A stretch of DNA of 64,000 nucleotides from QHXQ01 sp036389375 (GCA_036389375.1 DASVQA010000076.1:1-64000); one strand, 5' to 3'; shown: positions 17,224 to 25,096, counted from the first letter of the stretch. Made by a program: numbers and translations. The notes: generated by a model from the sequence alone, not told the origin.

Positions 17224-17643
17224 TCGTTGCGCGCGCCGAGGCAGGGCGGAGTCCTTATTCTGTGTGCGTTCGTGATCAGCGAGTAAAGTGCAAGATACGT
17301 GATTGCGCCGCGAGTCTCAACCGCGCGGGCGGCGGGCGCGCACGTCTGGCGGCCCGGCCCGGCCAGCCATAGCAGTGCAAGCGGCGCGCCATTTCGTGCG
17401 CCGCCGCGCGCCTTGCGCCCGCGCCGCTTTTTCAACCTGTGCCGCCATATGTATGCGCCGGATGACGAAGAAATGCGGCGCGGCGGCGGTCGCCGCGCGC
17501 CACCTGCTTTGACATGCAGATGGCGCGCGGCGCGTGGTCGCGCAACTGCGTCGTCGCGGGTTGACCGGAGACGCGTTGATCAGCGATGCTACGTGCTTAC
17601 AGCCAACAGTCAAAGACAGCTTCTAATAGAGGGCGTTATAGCT
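17224..17643. other. 420-base divergent intergenic region
   Basis: This lies between the flippase-like gene and the acyl-CoA dehydrogenase gene. The plus-strand frame of the dehydrogenase remains open through most of it, but the translation is Arg/Ala-rich without homology and looks non-coding. A weak TTGATC/TACAGC pair (17576-17603) is the only promoter-like element I see for the dehydrogenase. There is no clear hairpin. Confidence 0.5.
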
Positions 17644-18819
17644 ATGAGTAAAGCAGCCACAGAGGTTCTGACCGGGACGCCGTTGACCATCTACTCGGAA
17701 GACGAACAGATGTTTCGCGCCAGCGTGCGCGAGTTTGCCGAGGGCGAGATTCGCCCGCGCGTCGAGCAGATGGACGAAGCCGGCAAGATGGACGCCAATA
17801 TCATCAGGCAACTGTTCGAGCTTGGGCTGATGGGCGTCGAGACGCCCGAAGAGTACGGCGGCGCGGGCGCGTCCTTTTTCACCGCGATCATCGGCGTCGA
17901 AGAACTGTCGCGCGTCGATCCGTCGGTCGGCGTGCTGATGGATGTGCAGAACACGCTGGTCAACAACGCCCTGATCCGCTGGGGCAACCCCGAACAGAAA
18001 AAGAGATACCTGACGCAACTCGCCACCGACAAGGTCGGGGCTTACGCGCTCTCGGAAGCCGGCTCCGGCTCGGACGCCTTCGCCATGCAGACGAAAGCCG
18101 TCGATCAAGGCGACCACTTCCTGCTCAACGGCCAGAAACTCTGGATCACGAATGGCAACGAGGCCGAGATTTTCGTCGTTTTCGCCAACGCGAACCCCGA
18201 AGAGGGCTATCGCGGCATCACCGCCTTCATCGTCGAGAAAGGCTTCCCCGGCTTCGCCGTCGGCAAGAAGGAGAACAAACTCGGCATCCGCGCCTCTTCG
18301 ACCACCGAGATCATCTTCGACAACTGCCGCGTGCCGAAAGAGAACTTGCTCGGCGAGTTTGGCAAGGGCTACAAAGTCTCCATCGAGACCTTGAATGAAG
18401 GGCGCATCGGCATCGGCGCACAGATGATTGGCCTTGCGCGCGGCGCACTCGAAGCGGCGCTCAGCTACACGAACGAACGGCAACAGTTCGGCAAGTCCAT
18501 CAATCAATTTCAGGGCGTGCAATTTCAACTGGCCGAGATGGCCACCGATCTCGAAGCCGCGCGCCTGATGGTCTACAACGCGGCGCGGCTGAAGGACGCG
18601 GGGCTGCCCTTCGTCAAAGAAGCGGCCATGGCCAAACTCACCTCTTCGCGCGTGGCCGAGCGCATCGCCTCGAAAGCGATTGAACTCTACGGCGGCTACG
18701 GCTACGTCAAAGATTACCCGGTCGAAAAATACTGGCGCGACTCGAAGATCGGCGCGATCTACGAGGGCACGTCCAACATGCAGTTGCAGACGATTGCCAA
18801 ACTGATCATCGGTAAGTAG
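17644..18819 (+). CDS. acyl-CoA dehydrogenase, short/branched-chain type
   Basis: 391 residues. The FAD- and substrate-binding signature YALSEAGSGSDAF lies near residue 135, LWITNG follows, and the C-terminal domain has RQQFGKSI and the catalytic base Glu374 in AIYEGTSNM. That Glu position is the one used by short-chain, butyryl and 2-methylbutyryl-CoA dehydrogenases rather than isovaleryl-CoA dehydrogenase. It oxidises an acyl-CoA to the enoyl-CoA and passes electrons to ETF. Downstream on the same strand is a branched-chain-type E1, so a joint role in branched-chain amino acid degradation is reasonable. Confidence 0.93.
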   Translation: MSKAATEVLTGTPLTIYSEDEQMFRASVREFAEGEIRPRVEQMDEAGKMDANIIRQLFELGLMGVETPEEYGGAGASFFTAIIGVEELSRVDPSVGVLMDVQNTLVNNALIRWGNPEQKKRYLTQLATDKVGAYALSEAGSGSDAFAMQTKAVDQGDHFLLNGQKLWITNGNEAEIFVVFANANPEEGYRGITAFIVEKGFPGFAVGKKENKLGIRASSTTEIIFDNCRVPKENLLGEFGKGYKVSIETLNEGRIGIGAQMIGLARGALEAALSYTNERQQFGKSINQFQGVQFQLAEMATDLEAARLMVYNAARLKDAGLPFVKEAAMAKLTSSRVAERIASKAIELYGGYGYVKDYPVEKYWRDSKIGAIYEGTSNMQLQTIAKLIIGK

Positions 18820-18843
18820 GCGCACTCCGCAGGCGAACTGATT

Positions 18844-19164
18844 ATGACCGCATCACGCATAGAAGTCTTCGAGCAGATGCTCGCCAGCGACCCCGACAAT
18901 ACGATGGTCATGTTCGGGCTGGCGAAAGAGTACGAGAAACTTGAGCGGCACGCCGACGTGGTCGCCCTGCTCAACGACTACCTGAAGCGCGCCAACGACG
19001 AGGGCAACGCCTACGGCATGCTCGCGCGCGCCTATGAACGCTTAGGCAACCGCACGGCCGCCAAGGCCACCTATCAGCGCGGCATCGAAGTGGCGACCGC
19101 GCACGGCCATCCCTCGATGGCGGAAGACTATCGCATGACGATTGAGAGCGATTACGCAGACTGA
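18844..19164 (+). CDS. small tetratricopeptide-repeat protein
   Basis: 106 residues, almost entirely helical. Two or three TPR-like units are visible: DNTMVMFGLAKEYEKLERH, then GNAYGMLARAYERLGNRTAA with the canonical Ala/Leu/Gly spacing. No signal peptide is present, so it is cytosolic. It starts 24 bases after the dehydrogenase stop and likely shares its transcript. TPR proteins are scaffolds; its partner is unknown. Confidence 0.75.
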   Translation: MTASRIEVFEQMLASDPDNTMVMFGLAKEYEKLERHADVVALLNDYLKRANDEGNAYGMLARAYERLGNRTAAKATYQRGIEVATAHGHPSMAEDYRMTIESDYAD

Positions 19165-19175
19165 GCGAGCGCGTT

Positions 19176-19382
19176 ATGGAAGAACTGATCTTCGTGGTTG
19201 AAAATGCACTGGAGGGCGGTTATACCGCGCGGGCATTGGGCACGTCGATCTTCACCGAAGCCGACGACTTGGCCGGACTGCGCGAGCAGGTGCGTGACGC
19301 CGTGCGCTGCCACTTCGATGAAGGACAGGGGCCGAAAATTATCCGGCTGCACTTTGTTCGGGAGGAAGTGATCGCAGCATGA
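19176..19382 (+). CDS. HicB-like antitoxin (short)
   Basis: 68 residues. It forms a HicB-type partial RNase-H-like fold: an N-terminal beta hairpin (EELIFVVENALEGGYTARA), then an Asp/Leu-rich helix (TEADDLAGLREQVRDAV) and a final strand. The stop overlaps the next gene's ATG by four bases, the coupling expected of a HicBA-type pair. Proteins of this small family are sometimes labelled 2-oxoisovalerate dehydrogenase by inheritance, but nothing in the sequence supports enzymatic activity; the true E1 lies just downstream. Family assignment rests on size, pattern and the HicA partner. Confidence 0.75.
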   Translation: MEELIFVVENALEGGYTARALGTSIFTEADDLAGLREQVRDAVRCHFDEGQGPKIIRLHFVREEVIAA

Positions 19383-19621
19383 AGCTGCCCCGTGATGTGT
19401 CGGGCGACGCGCTGGCTAAGGCGCTTAAAGCCCTCGGCTATCAGATCACGAGGCAGACGGGCAGTCACTTGCGTTTGACTACAATGGAGAATGGCGAGCA
19501 CCACATCACCATTCCGCGACATGACTCGTTGCGCATTGGCACATTCGCCGCAGTCATTGATGATGTCGCAACGCACTTTGGTTTGACGCGGGATCAATTA
19601 TTGGCGCGCATTAAATTGTAA
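19379..19621 (+). CDS. hicA: HicA/YcfA-type mRNA interferase toxin
   Basis: 80 residues, the normal HicA size. The double-stranded-RNA-binding-like core has KALGYQITRQTGSHLRL with the catalytic His30, followed by HHITIPRHDSLRIGTFAAVI. HicA toxins cleave mRNA; the cognate antitoxin blocks them and represses the operon. The preceding HicB-like gene overlaps by four bases. The order antitoxin-toxin (B then A) is the less usual one but is known for short-HicB systems. It sits between two catabolic genes and may be transcribed with them. Confidence 0.87.
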   Translation: MKLPRDVSGDALAKALKALGYQITRQTGSHLRLTTMENGEHHITIPRHDSLRIGTFAAVIDDVATHFGLTRDQLLARIKL

Positions 19622-19644
19622 GACTGGAGCAGGAGTTTAGCGAC

Positions 19645-21765
19645 ATGGCGACCGAGTTGCAGACGCGAGAGTATCAGGGCTTGAGCCGCGAGCAGTTGGT
19701 GGGTATCTACCGGACAATGTACCTGTCGCGGCGGATCGACGATAAGGAGATACAGCTTAAGGCGCAATCGAAAATCTTCTTCCAGATTAGCGGCGCGGGG
19801 CACGAGGCGGTGCTGGTCGCCGCCGGGCTGGCCCTGCGACCCGGCTATGACTGGTTCTATCCGTATTACCGCGACCGCGCGCTCTGTTTGCAGCTTGGCA
19901 TGACGCCGCACGAACAGTTGCTCTCGGCCGTGGCGGCGGCCGCCGATCCGAACTCGCACGGTCGCCAGATGCCCTCCCACTGGGGGCACAAAAAACTGAA
20001 CATCGTCTCGCAGTCGTCGCCGACGGGCACGCAGTGCTTGCAGGCGGTTGGTTGCGCCGAGGCGGGCTATCGCTTCCAGTTGATCGCGGAGCTAAAGGAC
20101 AAGGTCGAGCAGTTTCACGCGGACGAGGTAGTTTACGTCTCGCTCGGCGACGGCACGACGAGCGAGGGCGAGTTCTGGGAGGCGCTCAACACGGCCTGTA
20201 ATCTGAAGTTGCCGGTGCTGTTCCTCGTCGAAGACAACGGCTACGCGATCAGCGTGCCGGTCGAGGTGCAGACGGCGGGCGGCGACATCTCGCGTCTCGT
20301 CGCAGGCTTCCCCGACCTGCTGATTCAAAAATGTGACGGCACTGACCCGCTCGAATCCCTGACGACGCTGCAACGCGCGGTGGACTACTGTCGCGCCCGA
20401 CGCGGGCCGGCGCTCGTCCATGCGAAAGTGATCCGCCCGTATTCGCACTCGCTCTCGGACGATGAAAAACTCTATCGCCCGGACGAGGAGCGCACGTCCG
20501 ACGCCGAGCGCGATCCCGTCAAACGCTTCGGCGCGCGGCTGGTGGATGAAGGGATCGTGACACAGGAGGAGTTGCAGCAGATCAAGGACGAGGTGGACGC
20601 GGAGGTGAGCGCGGCGGCCGATGCGGCGCTCGCCAGCCCGCAGCCCGACCCGCAGACCGCGCTCGATTTCATCTACTCGCCCGACGTTGACCCGACCGCG
20701 CAGGCGTTCGACACGGAAGCCGTTGGCGGCGCGGAAGGCAAAGAGGGCACGATGGCCGATCTGATCAATCGCTGTCTGCACGAAGAGATGGCGCGTGAGC
20801 CGCGCATCGTCGTCTTTGGCGAGGACGTGGCCGACGTGTCGCGCGAGGAATATCTCGAACAGGTCAAAGGCAAGGGCGGCGTCTTCAAAGTGACGGCGAA
20901 CCTGCAACGCAAGTACGGCAGCGCGCGCGTCTTCAACTCGCCGCTCGCGGAAGCGAACATCGTCGGGCGGGCCATCGGCATGGCGACCAGAGGGCTGAAG
21001 CCGGTCGTCGAGATACAGTTCTTCGACTACATCTGGCCCGCCTATCACCAGATCAGAAACGAACTGGCGTTGATGCGTTGGCGCTCAGGCAATGAATGGC
21101 AGTGCCCCATCGTGATCCGCTGCCCCGTAGGCGGTTATCTGAAGGGCGGCGCGGTCTATCACTCGCAGTCGGGCGACACACTGTTCACGCACATACCGGG
21201 CTTGCGCGTCGTCTATCCGGCGACCGCGCGCGACGCCAACGGTCTGTTGCGCACGGCGATTCGCTGCGCCGACCCCGTCCTTTTCCTCGAACACAAGCAC
21301 CTCTACCGGCAGGCTTACAACAAGTCGGCCTATCCGCCGGACGGCTTCCTGATCCCCTTCGGCAAAGCCAAGACCGTGCGCGCCGGCACAGACCTCTCCA
21401 TCATCACCTACGGCGCGCTCGTCCAACGCTCGCTGACCGCCGCCAAACAGGCCGCCGAGCAGCAGGGCATCAACGTGGAAGTCATAGACCTGCGCACGCT
21501 CGCGCCCTACGACTGGCCGGCCATCGTGCAGAGCGTCAAGCAGACCAACAAGGTCATCATCGCGCACGAAGACACGCGCACACACGGCTTCGGCGCGGAG
21601 ATCGCCGCCCGCATCGCGGATGAACTCTTCGAGTACCTCGACGCCCCCGTCCGCCGCGTCGCCGCCCTCGACACCTTCGTCGCCTACGCCCCGCAGGTCG
21701 AAGACCACATCCTCCCGCAGATCGACGACGTGGCCCGCGCCATCACGGAACTTTACGCCTACTAA
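19645..21765 (+). CDS. 2-oxoacid (branched-chain) dehydrogenase E1, fused alpha and beta subunits
   Basis: 706 residues. The N-terminal half is E1 alpha: the thiamine diphosphate motif GDGTTSEG-x6-N starting near residue 168, ending VEDNGYAISV (Asn198). The beta half begins about residue 370 (MADLINRCLHEEM), with FGEDVAD, SPLAEANIVG, the EIQFFDYIWPAYHQ region and a C-terminal transketolase-like domain. The enzyme decarboxylates a branched-chain 2-oxoacid and passes the acyl group to an E2 lipoyl protein, which is not in the window. A single-chain alpha-beta E1 is less common than separate genes. An AGGAG site precedes the ATG; a strong terminator follows the stop. Confidence 0.92.
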   Translation: MATELQTREYQGLSREQLVGIYRTMYLSRRIDDKEIQLKAQSKIFFQISGAGHEAVLVAAGLALRPGYDWFYPYYRDRALCLQLGMTPHEQLLSAVAAAADPNSHGRQMPSHWGHKKLNIVSQSSPTGTQCLQAVGCAEAGYRFQLIAELKDKVEQFHADEVVYVSLGDGTTSEGEFWEALNTACNLKLPVLFLVEDNGYAISVPVEVQTAGGDISRLVAGFPDLLIQKCDGTDPLESLTTLQRAVDYCRARRGPALVHAKVIRPYSHSLSDDEKLYRPDEERTSDAERDPVKRFGARLVDEGIVTQEELQQIKDEVDAEVSAAADAALASPQPDPQTALDFIYSPDVDPTAQAFDTEAVGGAEGKEGTMADLINRCLHEEMAREPRIVVFGEDVADVSREEYLEQVKGKGGVFKVTANLQRKYGSARVFNSPLAEANIVGRAIGMATRGLKPVVEIQFFDYIWPAYHQIRNELALMRWRSGNEWQCPIVIRCPVGGYLKGGAVYHSQSGDTLFTHIPGLRVVYPATARDANGLLRTAIRCADPVLFLEHKHLYRQAYNKSAYPPDGFLIPFGKAKTVRAGTDLSIITYGALVQRSLTAAKQAAEQQGINVEVIDLRTLAPYDWPAIVQSVKQTNKVIIAHEDTRTHGFGAEIAARIADELFEYLDAPVRRVAALDTFVAYAPQVEDHILPQIDDVARAITELYAY

Positions 21766-21780
21766 GGGGGCAGCTAGATC

Positions 21781-21817
21781 ACAAAGGGGCGACCGGCCAA
21801 TCCGGTCGCCCCTTTGT
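21781..21817 (+). terminator. rho-independent terminator after E1 gene
   Basis: A perfect 16-bp stem (ACAAAGGGGCGACCGG and complement) with a five-base loop and a short T-rich end. It closes the dehydrogenase/HicBA/E1 transcript. Confidence 0.9.
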
Positions 21818-22249
21818 TCATGCCGATAAGCCGCCTAAGCTCCCGCCATTAAGAGCCGTCTAATCTGCCGCCCTGTTTCGTAAGTCGTTGCAAATTCAGG
21901 ACTGAAGTAATAGCTTAAGATATTAGACGGCTAATCGGGCGTATTTGTCGGTAGCAGTTAGGGCGTCTAATTTAAGTTAGGCTTCTAAACTTGAGAGGGT
22001 TTAGAGGAAATGACAAAACACCTGATTCGCCTGGTTACCGCCTTGCTGTTCTTGCGGGTGTCCGCTCATGACTCGACCGCACAATCCGAGCAACGGCAAT
22101 GCGTCGGTTTTCGCTTCCAGGGCAGAAGCGCAATCACGGCATGCACGCGACCGCCCGCAGCTTCGCTGGCATGGAGCTTGTACGGTAAATCGCAGCTTGT
22201 GTGGTCGGCTCGGCGCTCCGGTTAGCGCCAGCGTTGGGCATCCGGAAAG
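21818..22249. other. 432-base accessory intergenic region with attC-like half sites
   Basis: An inverted pair AGCCGTCTAAT (21854-21864) and ATTAGACGGCT (21922-21932), a third CGTCTAAT at 21964-21971, and two perfect GTTRRRY core-site matches: GTTAGGC at 21976-21982 and GTTGGGC at 22233-22239. A 71-codon reading frame (22010-22225) begins with a signal-peptide-like stretch but then turns Arg/Ser-rich, and is either a remnant or chance. GTTGGGC lies 11 bases before the next gene, as at the left boundary of an integron cassette. Confidence 0.45.
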
Positions 22250-22846
22250 ATGAACGGCAAACCAAAGTGCATCATCGTCACGGGCCGGCCGGGAGCGGGC
22301 AAAACCACGCTGGCGAAGAAGCTTGGGGCACGCCTGTGGTTGCCGGTCGTCAGTCGTGACGAGATCAAAGAGGGTTACGTAAACACGTGCGGGGTCAAAC
22401 ACGATCAGCTACCAGCCAATACGAATGCAGTAGCATCCAACTTCTTCTTCGATATCGTAAACCAATACCTCGTCAACAAGGTTTCTATCATCATAGAGGC
22501 TGCCTTCCAGCACAAGGTTTGGGAGCCGAGAATAGCCAAAATTGCCGAAATTGCCAGCCCATTCATGATTGTTTGCGCAATAGACGGCGATCTGGCGGCA
22601 AGCCGACATCTACAGCGAGGTCTGGATGAGCCGGGTAGAGAGTTCTATCACGGCGATAAGCGAGTTTCGGTTTACAAGGTCACAGGTGCCGTCGCTCCCG
22701 CAGGTGAGTATGAAGCCCCGGACTTCAATGTGCCTACAGTGCATGTATCTACGGATAATGGGTACTGCCCCGGCATAGACGAGATTATCGAAAAGATTCA
22801 TCTACAACATGCCTGCCAAGCCGCCGAAGATGACGCTGCTCGTTGA
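22250..22846 (+). CDS. P-loop kinase/phosphotransferase-like protein (AAA_33/zeta-like)
   Basis: 198 residues. Walker A is GRPGAGKTT at about residues 12-20, followed by SRDEIKEGY, typical of small kinases related to chloramphenicol phosphotransferase, zeta toxin and polynucleotide kinase. A DGDLAASRHLQRG segment resembles the LID with arginine residues. It probably phosphorylates a small molecule with ATP; the substrate is unknown. The gene is a lone short unit, visibly lower in G+C than the backbone, bounded by GTTGGGC upstream and GCCCAAC at 22858-22864 downstream, which is cassette-like. Confidence 0.78.
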   Translation: MNGKPKCIIVTGRPGAGKTTLAKKLGARLWLPVVSRDEIKEGYVNTCGVKHDQLPANTNAVASNFFFDIVNQYLVNKVSIIIEAAFQHKVWEPRIAKIAEIASPFMIVCAIDGDLAASRHLQRGLDEPGREFYHGDKRVSVYKVTGAVAPAGEYEAPDFNVPTVHVSTDNGYCPGIDEIIEKIHLQHACQAAEDDAAR

Positions 22847-22857
22847 CGCGTACGCGC

Positions 22858-22958
22858 GCCCAACTCTCGCGTCCGGCGGCACTACTGACGGACGCTCCGT
22901 GCAGGTACAGGCATCGAGCATTTGCCTGCTTTGTCAATGACCTTCTAACTTAGCATCC
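22858..22958 (+). repeat. possible degenerate attC-like site
   Basis: GCCCAAC (22858-22864) matches the RYYYAAC core site and begins 12 bases after the kinase stop. Its first twenty bases resemble the complement of the element ending at 22239 (GCCCAAC-x-CT-x-GCG). The right end (CTTAGCATCC) no longer matches GTTRRRY, so the site is at best decayed. Confidence 0.3.
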
Positions 22959-22972
22959 AGATGTGAAGAACC

Positions 22973-23350
22973 ATGTCGAAGAATGCCACGTTCGCTGCTG
23001 CCATCGTCGAAGCAATACGGAACGCGAAGATCGTCGGCGTTCGCGCCGGCCCTGAGCACCGCTACACGGGTGTCTGGGTCGTAGTCGTTGACGGCAGAGT
23101 TTTTGTGCGCTCCTGGAACGACAAGCCTACGGGCTGGTTCCGCGCCTTCAGGCAGCAACCATGTGGGACGATTAAGGTCGGGGCGCTCGAAATCCCTGTC
23201 CGGGCCAAGTCAGTTCGCGGCGCGCGCATTCGTGATGCTGTCACGGTGGCGTTCGGCGAGAAGTACAACACGAAGGCGTCGCTCAGGTGGGTAGAGGGAT
23301 TTGCCGAACCAGCACGCGCACTCACGACGCTGGAGTTCGTTCCGGCCTGA
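22973..23350 (+). CDS. DUF2255 family protein
   Basis: 125 residues. It fits the DUF2255 family of flavin-reductase-like split-barrel proteins: TGVWVVVVDGRVFVRSW, then GWFRAF, GTIKVGALEIPVRAK and VAFGEKYNTK. The family has no established function; the fold suggests nucleotide or flavin binding. No signal peptide is present. The gene is a solitary unit between two attC-like elements, and similar small solitary genes are common integron cassettes. The start ATG follows GTGAAGAACC, a weak ribosome site. Confidence 0.78.
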   Translation: MSKNATFAAAIVEAIRNAKIVGVRAGPEHRYTGVWVVVVDGRVFVRSWNDKPTGWFRAFRQQPCGTIKVGALEIPVRAKSVRGARIRDAVTVAFGEKYNTKASLRWVEGFAEPARALTTLEFVPA

Positions 23351-23409
23351 GCATCGGCAATCAGCGCCAACTCGTCGGGTTTATCGTTGTAGGGCTGGCG
23401 CGACGCGCT

Positions 23410-23520
23410 GCTGAACAACTCATTGAACCCGACCATCCTTAGCTTGCCTCTCATTAACCTTTGCTGATACATCTTAGGTCGCTACTGTTGTCGGGCGGCG
23501 GGTTAATTCGGGCGTGAGGC
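23410..23520 (+). repeat. attC-like imperfect palindrome, copy 1
   Basis: The left end GCTGAACAACTCATT and core AACCCG pair imperfectly with the right end CGGGTTAATTCGGGC, ending GTGAGGC (one mismatch to GTTRRRY). About 111 bases, within the attC size range. It is homologous over its length to the element at 24100-24202, including an internal TTAGC-T-TG and TTAAC-TTTGCTG portion. Confidence 0.6.
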
Positions 23521-23543
23521 GCAAAGTCGAATGGAGAATAGAA

Positions 23544-24071
23544 ATGAGGATAAGCAAACGTCTTTACCTTTTTCCGCTAGCCGTGACTTTGTTGATGGTC
23601 TTTCCAAGCCAACCGAATGTGTGCGCGCAAACATTGAGCAGCGAGCCACAGACCGCGACGCTGTTGACGCGCAAGATAACTGATGGCGTTGACAATTACA
23701 CGCAAGCGGCATTCAGCTTTAAGTATGGTGTTAATGGCGATGCGGCGTTGAAAGTTACAAGGAATAATTGGGATTTATTGTTCGGTAATAGTTCCTTGCC
23801 TGATGCCTTCGATGTCACAATGGTAACGAACGATTGCAGCCGCATAAAAGATTTGGGCGCATTGAATTGGCCAGATGTTTACTACGTTCCTGTGCTTCCG
23901 GCGCACCTTGAACCGACGCGCGAACCCAGCGTAAAGGCCATCATCGGTCATATGTATGTTGTGCATACCAAAGATACAGACAATGATCATTATGCGTTGT
24001 TCCGCGTGGAGGCCCTCGAACCGGGCAAGAGCGTTACGATCTCATGGAAGTTGGTTATCTCGCCAGAATAA
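23544..24071 (+). CDS. secreted hypothetical protein carried between paired attC-like elements
   Basis: 175 residues from the ATG at 23544, preceded by GGAGA; an in-frame GTG at 23514 lies inside the repeat and is unlikely. Residues 1-28 are a signal peptide ending in VCAQ. The mature part has no domain I recognise; it is rich in Asp, Asn and aromatic residues and looks beta-rich. The base composition is distinctly poorer in G+C than the flanking core genes (28 G or C in the 60 bases from 23701). A homologous repeat of about 105 bases flanks it on each side, so it was probably acquired as a unit. Confidence 0.7.
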   Translation: MRISKRLYLFPLAVTLLMVFPSQPNVCAQTLSSEPQTATLLTRKITDGVDNYTQAAFSFKYGVNGDAALKVTRNNWDLLFGNSSLPDAFDVTMVTNDCSRIKDLGALNWPDVYYVPVLPAHLEPTREPSVKAIIGHMYVVHTKDTDNDHYALFRVEALEPGKSVTISWKLVISPE

Positions 24072-24099
24072 AGAGTGGCGCGTGCTCACGTCCGATTGC

Positions 24100-24202
24100 G
24101 CCTAACAACTCATTCAACCGGAGCGCAAGTTAGCATGTCCTTCATCGTTAACTTGGCTGTCGCGGCGTTGTATGCGTGCCCGGTTAATTCGGGCTATTAG
24201 CT
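24100..24202 (+). repeat. attC-like imperfect palindrome, copy 2
   Basis: GCCTAAC (24100-24106) matches RYYYAAC exactly and continues AACTCATTCAACCGG, the usual look of an attC left arm. The right arm is CCGGTTAATTCGGGC with a final ATTAGCT in place of GTTRRRY. Alignment with the copy at 23410-23520 is evident by eye. Confidence 0.62.
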
Positions 24203-24225
24203 TGCTTATTGAGAGATAAGGCTTG

Positions 24226-24612
24226 ATGAATAAACAGTTCGTATTTGTTTATGGCACGTTGCGGCCGGGCGGCACGCGCGCTCTGCCTGATATCTTGCCT
24301 GCGGCAAAGTTTATTGGTCGGGCAAACGTGCGCGGCCGCCTCTATGATCTGGGTGCATATCCGGGCTTGCTGGTTGATGCCGCCGGCTCGTTAGTGCTGG
24401 GCGAAGTCTATGAGATTGATGATGACATTCTGCATAAGTTGGATGAGATAGAAGCCGCAAGTTTTTATTGGCGGAAGCCGGTTGAAGTCGCGCTTGCTAA
24501 CCACAGCCTGACCTGTTGGGTTTATGAACCGGATGCCGAGTTTTATCCCCTTCAAGTATTAATTACTTCAGGTGATTGGATTGAATATGCTAAGACGAAA
24601 ACCGCACAATAA
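24226..24612 (+). CDS. gamma-glutamylcyclotransferase-like (AIG2/YtfP) protein
   Basis: 128 residues from the ATG at 24226; a TTG directly before it is also in frame. The signature VYGTLRPGG starts at residue 8, with LYDLGAYPGL and a catalytic-type Glu in HKLDEIEAASFYWR following. GGCT-fold proteins cyclise gamma-glutamyl amines or peptides to 5-oxoproline, though many small ones are unassigned. It is translationally close to the next gene (stop and next ATG abut). The low G+C content and the attC-like element ending 23 bases upstream suggest transfer. Confidence 0.85.
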   Translation: MNKQFVFVYGTLRPGGTRALPDILPAAKFIGRANVRGRLYDLGAYPGLLVDAAGSLVLGEVYEIDDDILHKLDEIEAASFYWRKPVEVALANHSLTCWVYEPDAEFYPLQVLITSGDWIEYAKTKTAQ

Positions 24613-24624
24613 ATGGGGTTGCTC

Positions 24625-25080
24625 ATGCATATTAAAATAGATGATCTAAGCGGGGCGGAGATATATGAACTGTTGCAGGAACATCTTCAGAGTATGCGTC
24701 AACACTCGCCGCCTGAGAGTGTGCATGCGCTGGATATTGAGGCGCTGCGCCAACCTGATATTACGTTTTGGACAGTCTGGGAAAACGGCGAACTGCTTGG
24801 CTGTGGCGCACTCAAAGAACTCGATGCACAGCATGCCGAAATCAAATCTATGCGGACGGCTACGCGGCATCTGCGCAAGGGCGTGGCGCGCACGCTGCTT
24901 GCTCACATACTGGCAGAAGCCAGACGACGTGGCTACGACCGTTTAAGTTTAGAGACGGGTTCAATGGCCGCGTTCGAGCCGGCCCGCCAGCTATACGCCC
25001 GGTTTGGCTTTATCTATTGCGCGCCGTTTGCGGATTATGTCGAAGACCCTAATAGCGTCTTTATGACCAGAGAGCTTTGA
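24625..25080 (+). CDS. GNAT-family N-acetyltransferase (YsnE-like)
   Basis: 151 residues from the ATG at 24625; an ATG at 24613 abutting the previous stop is possible but lacks a ribosome site, whereas TGGGG precedes the chosen one. The acetyl-CoA motif A is present as RHLRKGVARTLLAHILAEA, with LSLETGS and YARFGF after it, and the family-typical PPESVHALD near the N-terminus. Relatives acetylate small molecules, sometimes indole-acetate-like substrates or antibiotics. It forms a two-gene unit with the cyclotransferase. Confidence 0.88.
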   Translation: MHIKIDDLSGAEIYELLQEHLQSMRQHSPPESVHALDIEALRQPDITFWTVWENGELLGCGALKELDAQHAEIKSMRTATRHLRKGVARTLLAHILAEARRRGYDRLSLETGSMAAFEPARQLYARFGFIYCAPFADYVEDPNSVFMTREL

Positions 25081-25096
25081 GTTTTGGCGTTTGCCT

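Noticed and set aside
17623..18825. Long open frame antisense to the acyl-CoA dehydrogenase
   Set aside because: High G+C makes opposite frames open; the product has no domain and mirrors the real gene's codons.
19176..19382. Naming the 68-residue protein 2-oxoisovalerate dehydrogenase
   Set aside because: It has no thiamine motif and is far too short; the neighbour HicA and the fold pattern indicate a HicB-like antitoxin.
20092..21048. 318-codon frame antisense to the E1 gene
   Set aside because: Shadow of the coding strand; the plus-strand protein is a clear enzyme.
22068..22253. 61-codon frame overlapping the kinase start
   Set aside because: Overlaps another frame and the real gene start, with no ribosome site; low-complexity translation.
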